64,000 nt of DNA from Acidobacteriota bacterium (GCA_021780315.1 JAJXYY010000024.1:1-64000); one strand, 5' to 3'; positions 34,815 through 44,983 are shown, counted from the stretch's first letter. The notes: generated by a model from the letters alone, not told the origin. Numbers and translations: made by a program.

Positions 34815-35033
34815 TCAATCTAAAGCAGTACTGTGCAATCGCGATGAACGTGGGCGACCAGAATGGACTGCGCTTCGATGCGATCCAACTACATGAGGTA
34901 CTGGACTGTCATTCATTCTCAATATTTTTGCGATTTACCCGGCACACACTCCAGCTCTGTTACGGACCGCTACCAAAATGTTATTCTGCCGTTCTACAAC
35001 AAGAGCCTTAGCATCACGGCCGTCTGCTACTAG
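34815..35033 (+). pseudogene. Remnant of an esterase/alpha-beta hydrolase C-terminus
   Basis: One frame reads CAIAMNVGDQNGLRFDAIQLHEVLD; a second frame on the same strand reads PGTHSSSVTDRYQNVILPFYNKSLSITAVCY followed by TAG. Together they resemble the end of putative esterase-D-type hydrolases (VGDQDGLRxDAxxLHxxLD ... YPGTHxSxVxxRxQxxxxPFF). The catalytic-His block PGTH survives but the frame is broken between the halves and no upstream part remains. Located in the 434-bp gap between the GH31 and GH3 genes. Confidence 0.6.
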
Positions 35034-35059
35034 AGTTAAGCAACACCTTGGAGAATGCC

Positions 35060-37711
35060 ATGTCGCTTCGTCTGAAACTCTCACTCGCCTTCGGCGCCTT
35101 GTTCTCAGCGATGCTCCTGCCAGCTGCGGCGCAGCAGGACACGGCGCATATGCCGTTTATGAATCCACAACTTGCTCCGGAGCAGCGCGCCACGGATCTG
35201 GTGCATCGCATGACGCTCGCAGAGAAGGCGTCGGAGATGCAGAACAACTCCGCAGCCGTACCGCGCCTGAACATTCCGGCCTATCAGTGGTGGAGCGAGG
35301 CTCTTCACGGAGTGATCAACGAGGGTGTCACCGAGTACCCGGAACCGGTAGGCCTGGCCGCGACTTTTGACCCAGCAGGCATCCACACCATGGCCGCAGA
35401 GATCGGTGTGGAAGGCCGCATCAAGCATGTGCAGAACCTGCGCGAGGGCCACATCGGCATCATGGGTGGGCTGGATTTCTGGTCACCCAACCTGAACATC
35501 TTTCGCGATCCACGCTGGGGCCGCGGGCAGGAGACCTACGGCGAGGATCCGTTCCTGACCGGCCGCATGGGCGTTGCCTATGTGACAGGGTTGCAGGGTG
35601 ACAACCCCAAGTACTACTTAGGCATTGCGACTCCCAAGCACTTCGCCGTTCACAGCGGCCCCGAGCCGACTCGTCACTTTGCTGATGTCGACGTGAGCAG
35701 GCACGACGAGGTGGACACTTATGAGCCGGCTTTTCGCGCGGCCATTGTCGAGGGTAAGGCTGGTTCGGTGATGTGTGCCTACAACGCCATAAACGGCGAA
35801 CCGGCCTGCGCCAACCAGTACTTACTGCAGGATCAACTGCGGGGCAAGTGGGACTTCCATGGCTATGTTGTTTCTGACTGCGACGCTGTGCGCGATGTTG
35901 CCGCGAATCATCGCTATCGGCCCACGCAGGCACAGGGGGTAGCCATCTCGGTGATACGTGGCATGGACAACGAGTGCGTGACCTTCAACAAGCGCTTTGG
36001 CGAGCCGGTAGACAAGGCCTACATCGATGCCGTGCAGCAGGGCTATCTGCAAGAAAGTACACTCGATACTGCGCTCATCCGCCTGTTCACCGCTCGCATC
36101 AAGCTCGGCATGTTTGATCCGCCCGCCATGGTGCCGTACTCGAACATCGACGAGAAGGAACTGGACAGCGCTGAGCATCGCGCCCACGCACGCAAGCTGG
36201 CGGAGGAGTCGATGGTGCTGCTCAAGAATGATGGACTGCTGCCGCTCAAGTCGCAGATCCGCAAGATCGCGGTTGTCGGCCCGTTGGCGGAGCAGACCCG
36301 GCCGCTGATCGGCAACTATGCGGGCCACCCCACGCACATCGTCTCGATCCTTGATGGGCTGCACGCGCAGTTTCCCGGTGTCTCCATCACATATGTGCCG
36401 GGTACACAGTTTCTTAATCCTGATGGAACCCCCGTACCAAACGACGTACTGACCACTCCAGACGGCAAACCAGGATTGCATGCCGAGTACAACGAGGGCC
36501 GGCGTGGCTTCGACGATGTGCCTAAGAAGCTCGTAGAGCGCACTGAGCCCAATATCAATCTCACCAGAGCTACGTTGCCCAAAGAAGTCGCGGACAGGAA
36601 GCGCTTTGGCGTGCAGTGGACGGGCTTTCTCACGCCCTCGACGACAGGGGAGTACCTGCTCGGTGTGCGTAGCCAAGGCTTTGCTCACGTGAGCGTCGAC
36701 GGCAAGCAGGTGGCGTCGGACGGCGGCGGTGGCGACCTTGAACCTGTCATGGGCCGAGTGAAGCTTGAGAAAGGCCACAAGGTTGCACTCCTGATCACAG
36801 GTGGCACGCAGGACGGCAATGCGCATACCGAACTGATCTGGAGCAGATACGATCCCACAGTTTCGCCCGAAGCAGTTGCCGCTGCGCGCAGTGCGGACGC
36901 GATCATTGCCGTCGTAGGCATCACCAGCCAGCTCGAAGGGGAAGAGATGCCCGTGAGCGAACCGGGTTTTCTGGGCGGCGACCGCACCAGCATTGACCTG
37001 CCGCGGCCTGAAGAAGACCTGGTGGAAGCGGTGGCAGCGACAGGCAAGCCCCTCGCAGTAGTGCTGATCAACGGCAGCGCGCTAGCCGTTAACTGGATCA
37101 ACGACCACGCCAACGCCGTGCTTGAGGCCTGGTACCCCGGAGAAGAAGGCGGTGCGGCCGTGGCGGAGACGCTGAGCGGGAAGAACAACCCCGCGGGCCG
37201 GCTTCCGGTTACCTTTTATAAAGGTCTGGAAGGGCTGCCGAACTTTGAAGACTACGGCATGGCGAACCGCACATATCGCTACTTCACCGGAAAGCCGCTT
37301 TATGGCTTCGGCTACGGTCTCAGCTACACCACATTCCGCTATAGCAACCTGGCGATTTCTTCCACTGCCGTTGTCGCCGGGCAGCCCGTGGAAGCCGACG
37401 TCCTCGTGACCAATTCTGGCAAGCTCGCAGGTGATGAGGTTGTGCAGCTCTACCTCAAGTTCCCTGATGTCAAGGGAGCGCCGATAGTGGCTCTTCGTAG
37501 CTTCGAACGCATCCACCTTGATCCGGGTGCGAGCCAGAAGGTTCACTTCCATCTCAACCCGCGTGATCTGGGTATGGTGACCGACTTCGGCTCACCCATC
37601 ATCGCCGAAGGGGACTATACCCTCAGCTTGGGCGGCGGGCAGCCGGAAGGCAACAGCCCGGGAGTTACCGGCAAGTTTCACGTCGATGGTACCTACACGC
37701 TTCCTGAGTAG
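35060..37711 (+). CDS. GH3 beta-glycosidase with PA14 insertion (second copy)
   Basis: The ATG at 35060 (signal LKLSLAFGALFSAMLLPAAAQQ) has TTGGAG upstream; 883 residues. PRWGRGQETYGEDPFLT, KHFAVHSGPEPTRHF and nucleophile Asp in YVVSDCDAVRD (about residue 273) define GH3; a PA14 segment (LHAEYNEGRRGFDDVP) and a C-terminal FnIII-like domain follow. Similar to the 24548 gene but clearly divergent: its codons favour C-ending forms (GCC, CTC, ATC) compared with the G-ending style of most window genes, suggesting separate acquisition. Likely beta-xylosidase or beta-glucosidase working with the neighbouring GH31. Confidence 0.92.
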   Translation: MSLRLKLSLAFGALFSAMLLPAAAQQDTAHMPFMNPQLAPEQRATDLVHRMTLAEKASEMQNNSAAVPRLNIPAYQWWSEALHGVINEGVTEYPEPVGLAATFDPAGIHTMAAEIGVEGRIKHVQNLREGHIGIMGGLDFWSPNLNIFRDPRWGRGQETYGEDPFLTGRMGVAYVTGLQGDNPKYYLGIATPKHFAVHSGPEPTRHFADVDVSRHDEVDTYEPAFRAAIVEGKAGSVMCAYNAINGEPACANQYLLQDQLRGKWDFHGYVVSDCDAVRDVAANHRYRPTQAQGVAISVIRGMDNECVTFNKRFGEPVDKAYIDAVQQGYLQESTLDTALIRLFTARIKLGMFDPPAMVPYSNIDEKELDSAEHRAHARKLAEESMVLLKNDGLLPLKSQIRKIAVVGPLAEQTRPLIGNYAGHPTHIVSILDGLHAQFPGVSITYVPGTQFLNPDGTPVPNDVLTTPDGKPGLHAEYNEGRRGFDDVPKKLVERTEPNINLTRATLPKEVADRKRFGVQWTGFLTPSTTGEYLLGVRSQGFAHVSVDGKQVASDGGGGDLEPVMGRVKLEKGHKVALLITGGTQDGNAHTELIWSRYDPTVSPEAVAAARSADAIIAVVGITSQLEGEEMPVSEPGFLGGDRTSIDLPRPEEDLVEAVAATGKPLAVVLINGSALAVNWINDHANAVLEAWYPGEEGGAAVAETLSGKNNPAGRLPVTFYKGLEGLPNFEDYGMANRTYRYFTGKPLYGFGYGLSYTTFRYSNLAISSTAVVAGQPVEADVLVTNSGKLAGDEVVQLYLKFPDVKGAPIVALRSFERIHLDPGASQKVHFHLNPRDLGMVTDFGSPIIAEGDYTLSLGGGQPEGNSPGVTGKFHVDGTYTLPE

Positions 37712-38296
37712 CTCAACACCTCCAGAAAGAAACTCTATCCCTAGGCCCAGTATGTCCGTTGATCTGGCCTGATCACATAAACACGATCGGTTGCGTCTTG
37801 CAGCATTATCTTCCAAGGAGAGTGGCCTCCGTGGGTCAGCGAGCGTGGCGCTGTTCTGAATATCTCTCTCATGACGCGTAAGCTTCGTTCGATATATCAA
37901 GTCGCATTCTTCTTGCTCGGCTGAGAGAATGTGAGCAGTCGCTGAATTCCATCGACACCCGAGTCAGATCAGAAGTTTGTCTGCTTCGGAGCTGCTATTG
38001 AGTGGTTCCGCTTTCTGCGCATCCAAAGCGCCTCGTTGGGAATGAACCATCTCTAAAACTGATGATCTCCACAGTTTTTACTGACTTCTGGAACAAGTCC
38101 GTAAGTCAGAGGGAGGATTTCGCTATCTTCGTGACAGCTTCGGCAAGACTGGTTTTGCCGAAGCCAGGTATCTACCTCTTCTTTGAGAAAGGTGAGAGCC
38201 GAGACAGGTCGTATGCCCCTTGCTTGGCAAAGGCGGATTGTTGGCCAAACAGAAAGATGCGGTAGGTGCACCATTAGGATTTGTATTTCAAGTCAT
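37712..38296. other. 585-bp gap without a recognisable gene
   Basis: Contains a perfect 10-bp stem-loop GCTTCGGCAA / TTGCCGAAGC at 38137-38164. A short minus-strand frame near 38160-38274 (LTFLKEEVDTWLRQN) vaguely recalls excisionase-type helix-turn-helix ends, too weak to call. Confidence 0.5.
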
Positions 38297-39178
38297 TTAC
38301 CTGGTGGCGATACTGATAGCGTTGAGTTCGGTGAGTACTTCAGGTGCGAGCTGAAGTTTGGCTACGCTCAGGTTCTCGCGCAGGTGAGTACGCCTGGATG
38401 TTCCGGCAATAAGCAGGATGTTGGGTGAGCGATGCAGGAGCCAGGCTTGTGCAAGCTGCATGGGCGTGATGCCGAGTGAGGCTGCGACGGTGTCTAAGAC
38501 CGAGGACTGCAGCGGTGTGAAGCCGCCGAGAGGGAAGTACGGGACGTAGGCAATACCCTGTTCGGCAAGCCCGTCGACGAAGGCGTCATCGCCGCGGTTG
38601 GCGAGGTTGTAAAAGTTCTGGATGCAGACGACTTCAGTAAGGGCTTGGGCCTCGGCGAGCTGGTGCGGCGTGACGGTGCTGAGGCCGATATGGCGAATGA
38701 GCCCCTGCTGCTTGAGTTCGATGAGCACTTTCAGAGGTTCCGCTATGGATCCCGGTTCAGGCGCAGTAAAACCACCCATGCGGAGGTTCACGATATCAAG
38801 AGCTTCGACGCCGAGATTGCGCAGGTTATCGTGGATGCTCTCCACCAGAGTTTCACGAGAACGGTCGAGAATCCAAGATCCATCATTACCACGGCGCGCG
38901 CCGACCTTGGTGACCAGGATGAGGTCTTTCGGGTAAGGGTACAGGGCTTCCTTGATGATCTGGTTAGTGATGTGCGGTCCGTAGAAGTCGCTGGTATCTA
39001 TGTGATTTACGCCGGAAGCGATAGCCTCACGCAGAACGGCGATGGCCTCGGAGCGGTCGCGGGGCGGCCCGAAGACATGAGGGCCTGCGAGCTGCATGGC
39101 GCCGTAGCCGACGCGGTGGACGGAGAGCGCAGTGCGGGGAAAGGTGAAGGTGTCGCCGAGCTTGGTCTGTTTCGTCAT
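38297..39178 (-). CDS. Aldo/keto reductase
   Basis: The start is the ATG at 39178 (MTKQTKLGDTF) with GGGAG nine bases upstream; 293 residues. The TIM-barrel AKR motifs are GYGAMQLAGP, NHIDTSDFYGPH (catalytic Asp and Tyr), ILVTKVGARR (catalytic Lys), and the NADPH-binding end LLIAGTSRRTHLRENL. Similar to the YdbC-type oxidoreductases acting on small carbonyls with NADPH. A TetR regulator is transcribed divergently 83 bp away and probably controls it. Confidence 0.9.
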   Translation of the reverse strand: MTKQTKLGDTFTFPRTALSVHRVGYGAMQLAGPHVFGPPRDRSEAIAVLREAIASGVNHIDTSDFYGPHITNQIIKEALYPYPKDLILVTKVGARRGNDGSWILDRSRETLVESIHDNLRNLGVEALDIVNLRMGGFTAPEPGSIAEPLKVLIELKQQGLIRHIGLSTVTPHQLAEAQALTEVVCIQNFYNLANRGDDAFVDGLAEQGIAYVPYFPLGGFTPLQSSVLDTVAASLGITPMQLAQAWLLHRSPNILLIAGTSRRTHLRENLSVAKLQLAPEVLTELNAISIATR

Positions 39179-39261
39179 GTTTATGTCTCCCATTGTGAGT
39201 GACTGGCTGCAACGTCTGGTATGTGTTTAGATGAAGAAAGCTTCAGGTTAGGACTTCGCAT

Positions 39262-39900
39262 TTGGCGCAACGGACAGCAACCCGCTCGGAACCAAGAAAG
39301 ACGCCGGTTCAGGCGCGTTCCACCGCAAGTGTAGGCGCGATCCTGGAGGCGACTGTTCAGCTTTTACTGAGGGTCGGCAAAGAGAAACTAACGACGACAC
39401 TTGTGGCAAAACGCGCTGGGGTATCCGTGGGAACGCTGTACCAGTACTTCCCGAACAAGAGCGCTTTGCTACAGGCTGCTCTGAGGCTCCATGTGAAGGA
39501 GATCGTCGCAGAGGTGGATAAGGTTTGCGTGGCGCAGCGGGGACAGCCGGTGGAGCAGATGGCTGAGGCGCTGGCTGTGGCATTCTTAGCTGTGAAGATG
39601 CGCGACCCGAGGAAGAGTCGCGCGCTGTATGCAGTCAGTTCAGATGTCGATGGCATGAAGATTACCGCCGCTGCTGAGGCGCGTGTAAAGCAGGAAATTG
39701 TTGGACTGTTGGAGAGTGCGCCCGAGTTGTTGACGACGGATTTGGTGTTGATGGCGACGGTGCTGCAGAGCACCATTGCGGGGGTGAAACGGCAGTTGTT
39801 GGAGTCCGATATGCCTGAGGCGCAGTTTGAGGTGATGCAGCGCGAGCTGGTTTTGGTAGTGCGAGGTTATGCCCAGGCCTGCGTGGCACAGTCCCGATAG
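39262..39900 (+). CDS. TetR family transcriptional regulator
   Basis: 212 residues, beginning at TTG 39262, the only plausible start in an otherwise short open frame. The N-terminal helix-turn-helix is typical: AILEATVQLLLRVGKEKLTTTLVAKRAGVSVGTLYQYFPNKSALLQAAL. The ligand domain is unremarkable. Divergent from the aldo/keto reductase, with 83 bp between, where its operator should lie. Confidence 0.88.
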   Translation: MAQRTATRSEPRKTPVQARSTASVGAILEATVQLLLRVGKEKLTTTLVAKRAGVSVGTLYQYFPNKSALLQAALRLHVKEIVAEVDKVCVAQRGQPVEQMAEALAVAFLAVKMRDPRKSRALYAVSSDVDGMKITAAAEARVKQEIVGLLESAPELLTTDLVLMATVLQSTIAGVKRQLLESDMPEAQFEVMQRELVLVVRGYAQACVAQSR

Positions 39901-40008
39901 GGTGCTAACGTTTATCGTTGCTGAGCGCAAATGGAGGGGATTATCCCCATCCTCCCACGTTGAGACCGCGGAAGGATGGGGCCCTGTGATCTTCCCCGCA
40001 AAGGTCTC

Positions 40009-40839
40009 TCAATTCAATGTGCCTTGAGCAGAGTTTGAAACGGACTCCCACTCTTCCCATGTGGCCAGTCGCTCGGCATAGGCAGCACGCACCCAGGATA
40101 GATTATGACTACCGAGAAAGAATCTTAGTGGTGGATTCTCTGCATCCACTATTTTGAAAAGGGCTTCTGGCGTCGCATTGGGATCTCCTCGTTCCGAGTT
40201 TTTCAGTCGCTCAAAAATCTGTGCTTTAAGTTCTGCGTAGATATCAAGACCTGCTGCAAACTTCAAAGACGCCTGGCTCCCGAACTCGGTGGCATAGGCG
40301 CCAGGTTCAATAATCGTGACATTAATCCCAAAAGGCTTCACTTCGATAGCCAGACTTTCGTGAATCGCCTCGAACGCCCATTTTGAGGAACAGTAATAGC
40401 CAATCAAGGGCATTGTGGCATGACCAAGGCTGCTTGATGTACCCAGAATGTGCCCCCTACCCTGCTTTCGCAGTAGCGGCAATACTGCTTGAATAACAGA
40501 AAGTGTGCCGAAGATGTTGGTCTCATACAGAGCTCGAACTTCGTCTGCGCTGGCTTCTTCGATCGTGCCGACAAGAGAGTAGCCGGCATTATTGAGAACA
40601 ATATCGAGCTTCCCAAAGTGATTGTGGGCCTGCGTCACAGCTGTCTTCACTTGATCAGGCCTGGTCACATCAAGTTCCAACGTCAGAGTGTTTGCGCCGT
40701 ACTTGTCTTTGAGATCGGCAATGCTTGCCAAGGTTCGTGCTGTAGCTGCGACTTTGTCGCCACGCTTCAGCGCGGCATCGGCCCAAACGCGACCAAAACC
40801 TCGCGAAGCGCCCGTGATGAACCAAACTTTTTCAGACAT
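40009..40839 (-). CDS. Short-chain dehydrogenase/reductase
   Basis: 276-residue classical SDR: FITGASRGFGRVWADAAL (cofactor loop), LNNAGYSLVG, active-site Ser in TSSSLGH and YYCSSK. A strong AAAGGAG precedes the ATG. A LysR regulator is divergent 139 bp away, the usual arrangement for control of a single target gene. The substrate is unknown. Confidence 0.9.
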   Translation of the reverse strand: MSEKVWFITGASRGFGRVWADAALKRGDKVAATARTLASIADLKDKYGANTLTLELDVTRPDQVKTAVTQAHNHFGKLDIVLNNAGYSLVGTIEEASADEVRALYETNIFGTLSVIQAVLPLLRKQGRGHILGTSSSLGHATMPLIGYYCSSKWAFEAIHESLAIEVKPFGINVTIIEPGAYATEFGSQASLKFAAGLDIYAELKAQIFERLKNSERGDPNATPEALFKIVDAENPPLRFFLGSHNLSWVRAAYAERLATWEEWESVSNSAQGTLN

Positions 40840-40978
40840 GTGATTCTCCTTTGGTGACTTTGCTATATCGGCATAACCGTCGCATCATGGATGCGCAAGA
40901 GCCTGATTTATCCATTGGAGTATTCTGGGAAAGTAGTCGCACCATGCATTATTGGAATAGAAAGTATGTGTAGGAAGC

Positions 40979-41890
40979 ATGACAAAAATTCAATTCCGAA
41001 ACATTGACCTGAACCTCTTGATCCCACTCAAGGCTCTGCTGCATGAGCGCAATGTTACCCGGGCCGCAGAGCGCATCCATCTCAGCCAATCCGCTATGAG
41101 CCGCGCCCTGGACCGTCTGCGTTCGGAGTTAGAAGACGAACTGTTGGTTCGAGTGGGGCGCAACTACGAATTGACTCCTCGCGGGAGCGTACTGCTAGAG
41201 GAACTGGGGCAAGTCATGCCTCGTCTGGCTCGGCTTTGGGCAGGCGAACCTTTCACTCCGGCGCAAAGCGAAGCGCGCATCCGCCTGGCGATGACCGACT
41301 ATGCCAGCAGTGTCGTCCTGCCTCCACTCGCGGAGGTCTGTGGCCGAATTGCACCGGGGATCACGCTTGAGGTTGTTCCTTGGCATGAACGGACTCATGA
41401 AGAGGCCGGACTTGTGACAACCCACCTAATTCTCAGCCCAATGGCCGTGCCCTCCACGTTCCGCGTCGAGCCTCTCTTTGATGACGTCTTCCTTTGCGTT
41501 CTGGGCCGCAAACTAAAGCATGGCAAAAGCTCCCTCACGATGAAGGAGTATCTGAGCTTTCGCCATATTTCCGTGGAAACGCAGCCAACACTGCCGAACC
41601 TGATTGACCGTTCTCTTAGCGACGCTGGTCTCCAGCGTCGTGTTGCTGTTCATCTGCCGTATTTCCTCGCCGCGACTCGCATGCTGGAAGCCACTGACCT
41701 GGTGCTGACGATGCCCACTCGCATCGCAGACCCGGTGCTAGCTTCACTCGACCTGCCCCGCCTGAAAGCACCGAAAGAGATCCCCCCGATACGATACTCG
41801 ATGGTCTGGCATCCACGGTTCGACAGTGATTTACTACACGTTTGGCTACGGGAAACGGTACGCGAGATCTTTCGGCGTCGTCATCACTAG
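40979..41890 (+). CDS. LysR family transcriptional regulator
   Basis: 303 residues. The N-terminal winged helix (LLIPLKALLHERNVTRAAERIHLSQSAMSRALDRLRSELED) is canonical, and the C-terminal effector domain resembles the NodD/NahR subgroup (LAMTDYASSVVLPPL, WHPRFDSDLLHVWLRETV). TAGGAAG precedes the ATG. It probably regulates the divergent SDR. Confidence 0.92.
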   Translation: MTKIQFRNIDLNLLIPLKALLHERNVTRAAERIHLSQSAMSRALDRLRSELEDELLVRVGRNYELTPRGSVLLEELGQVMPRLARLWAGEPFTPAQSEARIRLAMTDYASSVVLPPLAEVCGRIAPGITLEVVPWHERTHEEAGLVTTHLILSPMAVPSTFRVEPLFDDVFLCVLGRKLKHGKSSLTMKEYLSFRHISVETQPTLPNLIDRSLSDAGLQRRVAVHLPYFLAATRMLEATDLVLTMPTRIADPVLASLDLPRLKAPKEIPPIRYSMVWHPRFDSDLLHVWLRETVREIFRRRHH

Positions 41891-42003
41891 CCAGTTGGAA
41901 CAGAGAAGTCAGCATGGCGAATGTGATCGGCTCCGGTATTTTCGTGCCGGTTGAAATGTATGTCTTCGACCAAAAACTGACCTGAGAGGGTGGAGGCTTT
42001 TGC

Positions 42004-42290
42004 AAGAAGAAGCGCTTTTCTGTGGAGCAGTTAGTAGGTGTATCAAAGCAAGCGAAGGTGGGAGTTTCTGTGGCTGTGGTGATCCTTAGGGTTGGGATCA
42101 GCGAGCGGATATTCTACGGATGAAAGACGAAGTATGCTGCACGCTTGCGCGAAGAGAAGGTCAAGCAGCCCACTGTTTCATGAACCTGAAAGAGGCAAAG
42201 CAGGTGATCAAAGCATGGAGGGAGTAATGCAATGTAAGCCGACCTTACGTATCGCTCGCGGCAGATCGCGGAAATACTTCCAGAGACGGA
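42004..42290 (+). mobile_element. Decayed IS3-family transposase remnant
   Basis: One frame gives KKKRFSVEQLVGVSKQAKVGVSVAVVILRVGISERIFYG then a stop, recognisable as the start of an IS3 OrfA (KKRFsvEQIvavLKqAE.GvpvaelirrvGISeqtfYrWk). Further on, FMNLKEAKQVIKAWRE, a stop, then CNVSRPYVSLA corresponds to the end of OrfB (W..dYN..RPH.sLg). Most of both genes is deleted. It lies directly beside tRNA-Ser. It is part of the 446-bp gap after the LysR gene, which shows nothing else. Confidence 0.7.
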
Positions 42291-42333
42291 ATGACCTGTG
42301 CCAGTGACTCTTGTATTTTTTGATTCTAGGCAA

Positions 42334-42428
<95 letters not shown>

Positions 42429-42648
42429 GTTTTGTGGGCCGTTCGGATCATCTCTGCGGAGCATGGCTTGCGTCTTGTTGACAGCGTTTTGGGCCAGTTT
42501 TCTGCGGAGAGTTTTACAGTGCGTAAAGAACGGTGGCGCAGCGTCTTTAGAATGAATCGAAATTGCGTGTGCCACAGTTAGTTTACTGGGGAAAGCCACT
42601 TGATTGCAATGCCTGCACGACGGTTATCGATTTGCTTGACGCGTGTGG

Positions 42649-44901
42649 TTAGCGGACCTGCCATTTGTTGCTGAGTTGGGCTAATTTGTCGTTGAGCGAG
42701 ATGGGTGCGGCAGTTGATGGCGCGGTGCGGGGCTGGCGTTGGGCTGGGGCCTGCAGGGCTTTGATGGAGAGTGCGATGCGTTTGGTTTTCGTATCTGCGG
42801 AGAGGACTTTGACGCGGACGATCTGGCCGGCTTTGACGGCTTCCGATGGTTCTTTGATGAAGCGGTTGGAGAGTTCGCTGATATGGACGAGGCCGTCCTG
42901 ATGGACGCCTATATCTACGAAGGCGCCGAATTTAGTGACGTTGGTGACGACGCCTTCGAGGACCATGCCGGGTTGAACGTCGGCCAGTTCGCGGACCTGC
43001 TCGTTGAAGCTGGGTGCGACAAACTGTTCGCGGGGGTCGCGTCCGGGTTTGCGGAGCTCTTCGATGATGTCATTGACGGTGAAGGTGCCGGCGGTGAGTT
43101 GGCTGCGGTTGAGCTTGGCGAGGAGTTGGGGGTTGCGAATGATCTCCGGGATGGGGGCATCGATGGATTGGGCGATTTGCTGGACGACCGGATAGGACTC
43201 AGGATGTACGGCGGTGGCGTCGAGGGGCTCTTCGCCGTTACGAATGCGGAGGAATCCGGCGGCCTGCTCGAATGTTTTGGCGCCGATGCCGGGGACCTGC
43301 TTGAGCTGGGTGCGGGAGCGGAAGCGTCCGTTCTGATCTCGGAAGGTGACGATGTTGAGGGCGGTGCGCTCAGTGATGCCGGCGACGTAGCGGAGCAAGG
43401 TCCAAGACGAGGTGTTGAGATCCACGCCGACGCGGTTGACGCAGGTCTCGATGGCGGCTTCGAGGGAGCTTTGGAGCTGGCGCTGATCGACGTCGTGCTG
43501 GTACTGGCCAACGCCGATGGCCTTGGGGTCTACCTTGACGAGCTCGGAGAGTGGGTCCTGGAGGCGGCGGGCGATGGAGATAGCACCGCGCACGGTGAGG
43601 TCGAGGTCCGGGAACTCCTGGCGGGCGATGTCGGAGGCAGAGTAGACGCTGGCGCCTGACTCGCTGACAGTGACGCGGAAGATTTCTCCCAGAGATTTCT
43701 CTTGGAGGAAGTCGCGGACGAAGGCGTCGGTCTCGCGCGAGGCAGTGCCGTTACCGATGGCGATGGCGCGGACTTTGTGAGTGCTGATGAGAGTGGCGAG
43801 GGTTTGGGCGGCGAGAGTGGTTTTGCCGGTGTGGGGGTAGATCACGTCGTGAGCGAGGAACTTGCCGGTCTCATCGACGATGGCGATCTTACAACCGGTG
43901 CGCAGGCCGGGGTCGATGCCGAGGACCGAGATGGGGCCAGCTGGCGCGCTGAGGAGAAGGTTGAAGAGGTTGTCGCGGAAGACCTGAATTGCGTCGGTAT
44001 CGGAGCGTTTCTTGAGCTCGAGGCGGAGCTCGGACTGGATGGAGGAGCTGAGCAGGCGTTGCCAGCAGTCTTCGATAGCCAGGAGGAGGTGCGGGGTCCA
44101 GTCGCCTTCTGCGCGGAGGATGTGAGCGCGGAGGAGGGAGGTTGCACGGAGCGGCTCCAGTTCGATGAGGAAGTAGAGGATGCCCTCGCTTTCACCGCGG
44201 CGTATGGCGAGCATGCGGTGGGAGGGGATGGTTTTGGCAGCCTCGCGGTAGTCGTAGTACATCTTGAATTTTGCCTGCTCGTCGACGGCGTCGAGAGACT
44301 TGCGGCTGACGACGATGCCCTCGTCGTACATGAGTTGGCGGGCAATTTTGCGGAGGTCAGCGGTCTCGCTGATGATTTCGGCCACGATGTGGCGGGCTCC
44401 TTCGAGTGCATCCTCGGGGGAGAGGACGGATTTTTCGGGATCGACGAAGGTGGCGGCGAAGGCACTGAGGGGAGTTCCGGTGGGTTGCTGGTTCCACAGG
44501 TAGAGGGCAAGCGGCTCCAGGCCCTTTTCGCGGGCGATGGTGGCTTTGGTGCGGCGCTTGGGCCGGTAGGGCAGGTAAAGGTCCTCCAGCTCGCTCTTGT
44601 CGAGGGTAGATTCGATGCGGAGCTTGAGGTCGTCGGTAAGCTTACCCTGTTCTGCGATGGAGGCAAGTATGGATTCACGTCGTGTGGCGAGGTCGCGGAA
44701 GTAGGCGAGCTGCTCCTCGATGGTGCGGATCTGGACCTCGTCGAGGTTGCCGGTTGCTTCCTTACGATAGCGTGCGATGAAGGGGACTGTGCCGCCTTCG
44801 TCCAGCAGAGTGATGACGGCAACAAGGCCTTGCAGGGGGAGGTTGAAGGTGGTGGAAAGGTGCTGGAGGATGGCGGGGGAGAGAGCTTTTGCGTCAGTCA
44901 T
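42649..44901 (-). CDS. tex: Tex family S1 RNA-binding protein
   Basis: The ATG at 44901 (MTDAKALSPAIL) is the true start; the listed ORF runs 74 residues further through the promoter. 750 residues: N-terminal Tex helices (VPFIARYRKEATGNLDEVQIRTIEEQL), a YqgF-like RNase-H fold (VLGIDPGLRTGCKIAIVD), helix-hairpin-helix segments (YVAGITERTALNIV, LKQVPGIGAKTFEQAAGFLRI) and a C-terminal S1 domain (GMVLEGVVTNVTKFGAFVDIGVHQDGLVHIS). It binds nucleic acid and affects transcription. Divergent from the GH5 gene. Confidence 0.95.
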   Translation of the reverse strand: MTDAKALSPAILQHLSTTFNLPLQGLVAVITLLDEGGTVPFIARYRKEATGNLDEVQIRTIEEQLAYFRDLATRRESILASIAEQGKLTDDLKLRIESTLDKSELEDLYLPYRPKRRTKATIAREKGLEPLALYLWNQQPTGTPLSAFAATFVDPEKSVLSPEDALEGARHIVAEIISETADLRKIARQLMYDEGIVVSRKSLDAVDEQAKFKMYYDYREAAKTIPSHRMLAIRRGESEGILYFLIELEPLRATSLLRAHILRAEGDWTPHLLLAIEDCWQRLLSSSIQSELRLELKKRSDTDAIQVFRDNLFNLLLSAPAGPISVLGIDPGLRTGCKIAIVDETGKFLAHDVIYPHTGKTTLAAQTLATLISTHKVRAIAIGNGTASRETDAFVRDFLQEKSLGEIFRVTVSESGASVYSASDIARQEFPDLDLTVRGAISIARRLQDPLSELVKVDPKAIGVGQYQHDVDQRQLQSSLEAAIETCVNRVGVDLNTSSWTLLRYVAGITERTALNIVTFRDQNGRFRSRTQLKQVPGIGAKTFEQAAGFLRIRNGEEPLDATAVHPESYPVVQQIAQSIDAPIPEIIRNPQLLAKLNRSQLTAGTFTVNDIIEELRKPGRDPREQFVAPSFNEQVRELADVQPGMVLEGVVTNVTKFGAFVDIGVHQDGLVHISELSNRFIKEPSEAVKAGQIVRVKVLSADTKTKRIALSIKALQAPAQRQPRTAPSTAAPISLNDKLAQLSNKWQVR

Positions 44902-44983
44902 GTTCACTCTCGATGGTATCTGGATTTGGCGAGGAAAAGCAGACACGGTCGGGGCTATGATGAGTTGTCTGACGAGGTAAGCG

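Noticed and set aside
38160-38274. Minus-strand frame LTFLKEEVDTWLRQN as an excisionase relic
   Set aside because: Only one short helix-like string resembles such proteins and no start or other motif is present.
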